In this document: in pieces, positions 58,885-64,000 of the stretch | How positions within the stretch are numbered: the first letter of the stretch is position 1 | Layout: each line of letters starts with the position of its first letter | Assembly (NCBI GenBank): GCA_022495005.1 | Contig: JAGYXB010000184.1 | Location: 760,374-824,373 of the forward strand | DNA from: Rhyacophila brunnea | Taxonomy: Eukaryota > Arthropoda > Insecta > Trichoptera > Rhyacophilidae | DNA: 64,000 nucleotides | Direction of reading: 5' to 3' | Made by a program: the position numbers and the translations under genes | Notes under the pieces: generated by a model | Database searches by the model: none | The model's input: the letters and a program-made list of their open reading frames with translations, nothing else | What the model was told of the DNA's origin: nothing

Positions 58885-59175
58885 CCGTGTATGTTTTGTG
58901 TACACAGCGAGCAGCAGATACGTTCGCACGGAGCAGTTTAATTGGCAATTTAGCGGTTAGGTGGCTCTCGCAGCAAGTAAATTAGTCGACTCGGCGTCTG
59001 CAATTAGCGGGTTCGCAACCGAACACCGACGTCGGATATCGTTAGCGTTAATCATTGCTTACTGCTCCAGTATCGCACCTACGCGATCTGTACACTGTTT
59101 ACTTTTAAAAGTGTGCATCTTTTCCGTGTATACCGGTCAACTATGTATACACGTCTCAGACCGGGTATTTTTTTA
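58885..59175. promoter_or_regulatory. GC/CpG-rich patch, candidate promoter or 5' exon
   Basis: CpG-containing, unlike its flanks (CGAACACCGACGTCGGATAT). Possible donors are CGCAGCAA^GTAAATT on plus (about 58977) and CTGGAGCA^GTAAGCA on minus (about 59061). No convincing coding frame. Confidence 0.25.
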
Positions 59176-59695
59176 GGGTGTGTCAGTAGTGAGTTTACAT
59201 GATGCAGATCAGATGGTCGCTTCGTCAGAAACTATAGAAATTTAAAAGATATGCGTATTTGCTGTGTTTTTAACACACACTAATTGAGGTTTACGCACAA
59301 ACAAATTTTACTCAAGGGGGATTCCAAACCTAACAGCGTCTCCGGGTTTTCGTATACGCTCCTAGGTGTGTACATGAGAGACATAGAAGGGATGGAATTA
59401 ATACCAATAATACCACTGAGCTCGACAAAACAACTCCGCTTCTAGAAGAAATACAACAATAATAGGTTAAGTAAGTAAAAAAGCTCAAAGCGTGTCAGTA
59501 TTTAATGTCAATAGAAGTATGGTGATTGGTAGTATCCGGAAACGACAAAAATACTGTAAGATCCGCAGTTAACTCTTGCAGTTCACGAATCGAATCACAT
59601 CGAGACCAGACGGGAAAAGACTAAAGAAGAAAAATAAAAGAAATAATTGCTGTGTCTATACAGGTTCTACAAAATGTATATTTCGTATATACGCA
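59176..59695. other. Non-coding stretch
   Basis: I see no supported feature. Confidence 0.4.
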
Positions 59696-59697
59696 CA

Positions 59698-59770
59698 CAT
59701 GGTGCCCTAGTTGGTAGAGTAGCCGTCTCTGAAGCCGTGCGTCGAGGGTTCGAATCCGTGAAGCGCTCTC
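59698..59770 (+). repeat. tRNA-derived SINE head
   Basis: CCTAGTTGGTAGAGTAGCCG (A box) and GAGGGTTCGAATCCGTG (B box) are 30-odd bases apart, as in a pol III promoter. The anticodon arm and acceptor stem do not form, and there is no clear tail. This is a SINE head rather than a tRNA gene. Confidence 0.7.
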
Positions 59771-60056
59771 GTTTTTAAACGAATAAAAACTCATAATAAT
59801 AATCTCACATTACTAATTAATCAGCCTTACCATTTCTCATGATGAGTATTCAAACAACTTAGTAATAAATTACGTAGGCGGTTAATTCGAGTATAATAAT
59901 TATTTGCATTAGGTGAAGTAGGTGAAACGGGTATGCTAAGCCGCGTGAATTGTTTAGTGATAATTAATTTCATATAAAGTACCTATTTACTAATATTTTC
60001 ACGTTCTCGATTGTTTTTTTTTATCAAATGATATACATTTTCAAGTAACAGAATAT

Positions 60057-60131
60057 GGTAGGTTAGGTTAGGTTGGTTTAGGTTAGGTTAGGTCACGTTA
60101 GGCACGATCAGGTTAGGTTAGGTTAAGTTAG
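60057..60131 (+). repeat. Interstitial (TTAGG)n-type array
   Basis: GGTAGGTTAGGTTAGGTTGG continues as degenerate TTAGG units to GGTTAAGTTAG. TTAGG is the canonical insect telomere repeat. The array is about 75 bp and imperfect. Confidence 0.85.
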
Positions 60132-61067
60132 CGAGCGAACGAACGTCGTCGACGAGAGCGCCGTTTAAAGCGAGACATCCATCGACGACGAATGGTTATG
60201 GTAATAATTGGAAAATAATAAAAGTTTGCAGCCACGACGAAATCACTTTGGAACGGTGTTAGTATCATTTGAAAGTAACGATACCAACAACAAACAGAGT
60301 CACACTGCCAGAAGAATCTGACACCATTCTACCTGGTTTGTGTATACTTAGTAGAAATTAACAAAAGCCACATAAGAGCAGAAATGCCGTTTAAAGGTTG
60401 AAAATTAAGAATTTTGGGAATGATGCGATCTATGTCTGAACAATCGGTAAAATCTGTAGGAAAGTCATATTTTGTGACATCAAGATGGTATATCTTTTTT
60501 CACCGTGGGAATCGACATTTAATTATTACATAGCATACTTTCATACCATAAAAGAGTATTGTACCGAGAATATTATAGAACAAATACATTTAATGTAATT
60601 GTTCTAAATTCAGAATAAAGCCATAGGTAGTAGTACCTATTTTGTTACATACGAGATCAGTGTTTACTTTTTGAAATGATCATTCTGCCAACAGGCGCAT
60701 TATACGTTGAATTCATTTTATTAAAGTATATTCGTTAAAACTTTCTATTTGAGTATGCAATCGACTCATCATTTTAGAGAAATTATAATATTATATACCT
60801 ACCTATACATTTAATATATGTTATCATGGTTTAATATGTTATTATACCACGGTCGACTCTGATGGTAAAGATGGTAAAATAATTGGAGAAAAATATAACT
60901 AGGTACTTAGATAATTTATGATTTATAATAGGTACGTGCATTACACATTAAATATAATCTAATTCCATTATTAAATCCTATTTTAGAATCAAAATCTTGA
61001 AACGAAAGTGATACATAGCCGTATTGTTTACATTAAAATAAGTGGAAGTGCAGTTATTGAGGTAGGG
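60132..61067. other. Non-coding stretch
   Basis: 60132-60200 is GC-richer (GAACGAACGTCGTCGACGAG). I see no gene. Confidence 0.4.
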
Positions 61068-61224
61068 GCCCGATTTCCTAACTATCGTCTCGTGTGGCAC
61101 CAGACGACATGACGTAATTGTGACGTCAGCCAATACATGCCGCCCGCTCGAGCGTGTATTGGCTGACGTCACAATTACGTCATGTCGTCTGGTGCCACAC
61201 GAGACGATAGTTAGGAAATCGGGC
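61068..61224. repeat. Perfect palindrome, 70-bp arms, 17-bp loop
   Basis: The left arm (61068-61137) starts GCCCGATTTCCTAACTATCG. The right arm (61155-61224) is its exact inverse, ending CGATAGTTAGGAAATCGGGC. The loop is TGCCGCCCGCTCGAGCG. TGACGTCA lies in each arm. No mismatch was found by reading. It may be a foldback MITE or a hairpin-RNA source. Confidence 0.95.
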
Positions 61225-62071
61225 TGCAGGACTGACGCACCGACTGATTTTGAAGACTCCACGATTTAAAAAAAATTAACAATTTCGTGACCGTGAAATC
61301 TACTAGGTATAGAAGAGAAGATGTACGTATATATTATTTGCAATTGCTCCCTTAATTTGCTGTCTCTTAGCAACGCATGATCTGCCTACTCTCACGTGAC
61401 AGCGCTGATTTTAATATTATTGAATGATAGTTGAGTGTTTGTTCTGTGAACTCCAAATCGATATAATTAAAAAAGCAAATCATCAAATTGTGATAAATAA
61501 GTACTTTTTAAAGATTTTGGAAACTACAACCACTGCAGGGGAGCCAAACTTCTCGACAGAGTCGCCGTAATATTTCATCATACCTGTCTGCAAATGAATA
61601 TCTGAAGTTTGGTATTTGAACAAAAAATACACTGCCTTTATTGAAATAGATATTATTGTGAAGCTTGAAGTAGACTGGCTTGGCATCCTATGAGTAGGTA
61701 ATGTAACAAAGCGAACGGAGGCCGGCAGGAGAAAGTGGACAACGCTCTGTTGCGGTGAGGTTCGCTGGATTGCTTTGGTACAGGTACCAACTTACCTATG
61801 CCACGAAGCGGCTCTAGCAAGGCCTGAACAAAAACGATGCATGAGTGCGAGTGAGAAAGTATTCGGCACCCTTACAATCTCTGCGAAACGGGCTAGAGTA
61901 AGATAAAAGGTCTACTAGCTACAAGCTAGTTTCCAAAAGTATCGCCATCAAATCGAGGCGAAACGCTTCACATAGCGTCGATAACTTGCGAGCTCGTGTT
62001 GCTAAAATTGATATTTTTTGTGTTAAACATAAAGTCAGTGGTAAATATTTTTGGTTAATTAAGTAGAAAAG
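61225..62071. other. Sequence upstream of the THAP exon
   Basis: 61700-61990 is GC-richer than average (GGAGGCCGGCAGGAGAAAGT) and may hold the promoter and 5' UTR. The 5' leader before the ATG is AGTAGAAAAG. ACTAGCTACAAGCTAGT is a small palindrome at about 61913. Confidence 0.35.
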
Positions 62072-62142
62072 ATGGTTTTGTGTGTTGTCTTAAAATGTGG
62101 TAGCCGTACTGATAAGCAAGAATATGGTATTACGTTTCATAA
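62072..62142 (+). CDS. First coding exon of a THAP zinc-finger protein (partial)
   Basis: ATG at 62072 opens MVLCVVLKCGSRTDKQEYGI, then TFHK, and the exon ends CATAA^GTAAGTTG, a strong donor at 62142 (phase 2). The pattern M..C-x4-C ... G(I)TFH is the beginning of a THAP domain, a C2CH zinc finger that binds DNA. Such domains occur in host transcription regulators and in P-element-type transposases. The FP, the second C and the H of the finger, plus the AVPTIF-type motif, should lie in the next exon. No convincing continuation was found before the window ends, so the gene is partial here. It could be a host gene or a domesticated or active P-like element. Confidence 0.65.
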
Positions 62143-62671
62143 GTAAGTTGATACATGTTCGTGATAATTTATTTGTATTTTATTATATATTTTAATATCA
62201 GTGACCTAGTGTTTCTTTAAAATAACTTAAATTATGTATATCTTTATCTAATGGTTGCATTTTGACCGCTTAAAAATACTATATAACGTAAAAAAATAGA
62301 AAATTACATTTTAATTCTGAACGTCTAGTGCGAGCACTTTGGGCGAGTACTAGCGAAATGGTCTATGGTCCCGAACATTTGTAGACGAATGTGTTCGCTC
62401 GCTCACAAACCAAACGCAAGGCACGCGGCTTCATTTAGCAATGCAACGGGTGGCGTCTAGATGTATCTATAGTCTAAGGGCTCTAGCCACGTAGGTACTA
62501 GTTTTGTACTGGTTTACTCAGTCTCTACTCACTAGTCACTACTATAACCTCTGGACGGTAAACATTGCTCTTGATTCCGCCATTACGCTGTTTACGTCTC
62601 GCTATTATTATTTTTAAAGATTAATCTTACTTCTATGAAAGGCGTTGCATTATAAGTAAAATCTACATTTA

Positions 62672-63003
62672 GCCCAGTCGCACATCGTCGACTGGGATTT
62701 AGACATAAATGATAACTGGGCGCAATGTTTCATCTTTCTTCCGTGCGCATAAGCGATGTATTGTCGGGATAATGACGTCACGCGGTTACCCAAAACTAAC
62801 GATATATTACGACATTTTGGTATAATACTTGCGCCACAATATGTCAGGTGAAATTTGTTGATAGCGACACCAGCTGTTTTTTTTCAAACTAAATGTCGCA
62901 TTCGAGCTGTCTGCAGAGGTAAATTAAATTTGCACATGTTTTGTGAATACCGACAAAATCACATCGACATATTCGTCGGGATAGTTTAGATGAGCGACCC
63001 GGC
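62672..63003 (+). mobile_element. MITE family E, copy 3 (332 bp, TTA target)
   Basis: Starts GCCCAGTCGCACATC and ends with the inverse of GCCGGGTCGCTCATC, flanked by TTA at 62669-62671 and 63004-63006. It shares the block TTTTGTGAATACCGACAAAA with 43778-44171 and is the inverse of 33597-33955. It lies in the presumed first intron of the THAP gene. Confidence 0.82.
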
Positions 63004-63006
63004 TTA

Positions 63007-64000
63007 CGTCTGATGTCAATAATTGACGATGAAAGCAAAAGAGCTTTTCCAATACCATCTACCCAATTCGCGTCGTCTTATTAATTAATTATAATTAAAT
63101 ACAATATAATAAGTAATATGTATTTCACAGTAAATATTAATAGTGTCACCATTTGTAAACCGATGTATTGTTGTGATCGTAATTAATTGACCAAAGCAAT
63201 GTCATTCGATTTTTGTTTGAAATTCGCGCCTTTCAGTGAAAAGAACGAGACGAAAACGGTCTAAACAAAAACGCAACCCCCTTTTGCTTCTTTAAGGCGC
63301 CGTGTGGTGTCCATATTATGCTCTGACTGAGGAGTGGATGGATTGGACCCAATGTTTTAATTAAAAATATATCCCATACACAATTTAGATACATTGGGTA
63401 TATGTTGTCCGTTGTAAACAATCAATGCATAATATTATCAACACATCGCTTCATTTTATTTTATAGTATTCGCTACTGATTGGTACGACTTGAAATTAAA
63501 TTCGTATAACTTGTCAGTACGACATCGTACTTTTATTTGTACAATCTTCGCAAAGGGACAGATACGATTGAATACGGTATAATATTTAATATTATACTCA
63601 TGATACAACAGCTGACGATAATGAGATTATGTGATTCGAATGAGAGAAGTGTGTACTTATAATAACATGAGGTTTTGATTTTGTGGAGGTCTAGCTCTCT
63701 AGCCCGTCCCAACAATGCCGACGATAAAGGGAACCGTCCGAAACCGGTTTATAGTCAGATTTTTGTTCAAAATAACGATATAAGAGAGATGATCGGCAAT
63801 ATTTACCAAGAAATTATTAACAATATTGAGATATAGGTACATATTATGTAGAAGATAATATTATGTTTAATACTTTAACATTTCTAAAGCCTTTTACAAC
63901 AGCTAATTATTAGCGTTCAATTGGTAGACAGATACTCGTATTTATTCGACCCATACCAATGACATTATTAATGGACAACGCACTCAATACAGTAGCTAGC
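63007..64000. other. Non-coding stretch to the window end
   Basis: I see no gene. A continuation of the THAP protein was looked for and not found. Confidence 0.4.

Noticed and set aside
59698..59770. Functional tRNA gene
   Set aside because: A and B boxes are good, but the anticodon and acceptor stems do not form.
63221..63275. Second exon of the THAP gene
   Set aside because: After the AG at 63231 the in-phase frame stops within ten codons and lacks the FP and C/H residues expected.

Overview
The window looks like insect nuclear DNA, most probably from a moth or butterfly (Lepidoptera). It is very AT-rich, has no dense coding, and is scattered with TAGGTACCTA-type words. It carries a short TTAGG array (the insect telomere repeat), two Helitrons whose ends match the TCTAATATATAAAA...CAGCTAGT type known from lepidopteran genomes, and many MITEs, RTE-like LINE tails and tRNA-derived SINE pieces. 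No bacterial-style genes are present. Almost every open frame of 60-100 codons is chance or lies inside a mobile element.

Layout. 0-6 kb: a possible 3'-terminal coding exon at 69-177, a TIR element at 1384-1868, and a dispersed repeat with a decayed ORF at 4860-5620. 6-17 kb: LINE and SINE debris, MITEs, and a truncated processed pseudogene of ribosomal protein L27a (11245-11439, minus). 17.2-20.07 kb: a nested pair, with a ~350-bp MITE flanked by TTAA split by a 2.5-kb DNA transposon flanked by AATT. The inner element holds an internally deleted transposase relic and a subterminal repeat array. 21-30 kb: a hAT MITE with a perfect 8-bp target duplication inside the second copy of the dispersed repeat, then two Helitrons (22277-24386 and 28059-29710) filled with 110-130-bp tandem repeats. 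33-40.5 kb: MITE families, a tRNA-like sequence held between long inverted arms and itself interrupted by a MITE, and a mariner transposase pseudogene broken by two tandem duplications. 40.9-52.2 kb: possible single-copy gene parts, namely a splice-bounded 105-nt exon on the minus strand (45598-45702), a candidate first exon with CCAAT boxes (minus, about 40926-41030), and a candidate plus-strand pair made of a 5' exon at 48754-48806 and a start-codon/signal-peptide exon at 52041-52180. 53-60 kb: LINE tails, small MITEs, a SINE head, and the TTAGG array. 61-63 kb: a perfect 70-bp-arm palindrome, a probable THAP-domain first coding exon (62072-62142, plus) and another MITE.

Most of the sequence behaves as intronic or intergenic space colonised by transposons. 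The real host-gene content is a handful of short exons whose products I mostly cannot name. The strongest candidates for something undescribed are the nested transposon at 17.2-20.07 kb, the tRNA-like foldback at 34.04-35.02 kb, and the perfect palindrome at 61.07-61.22 kb.
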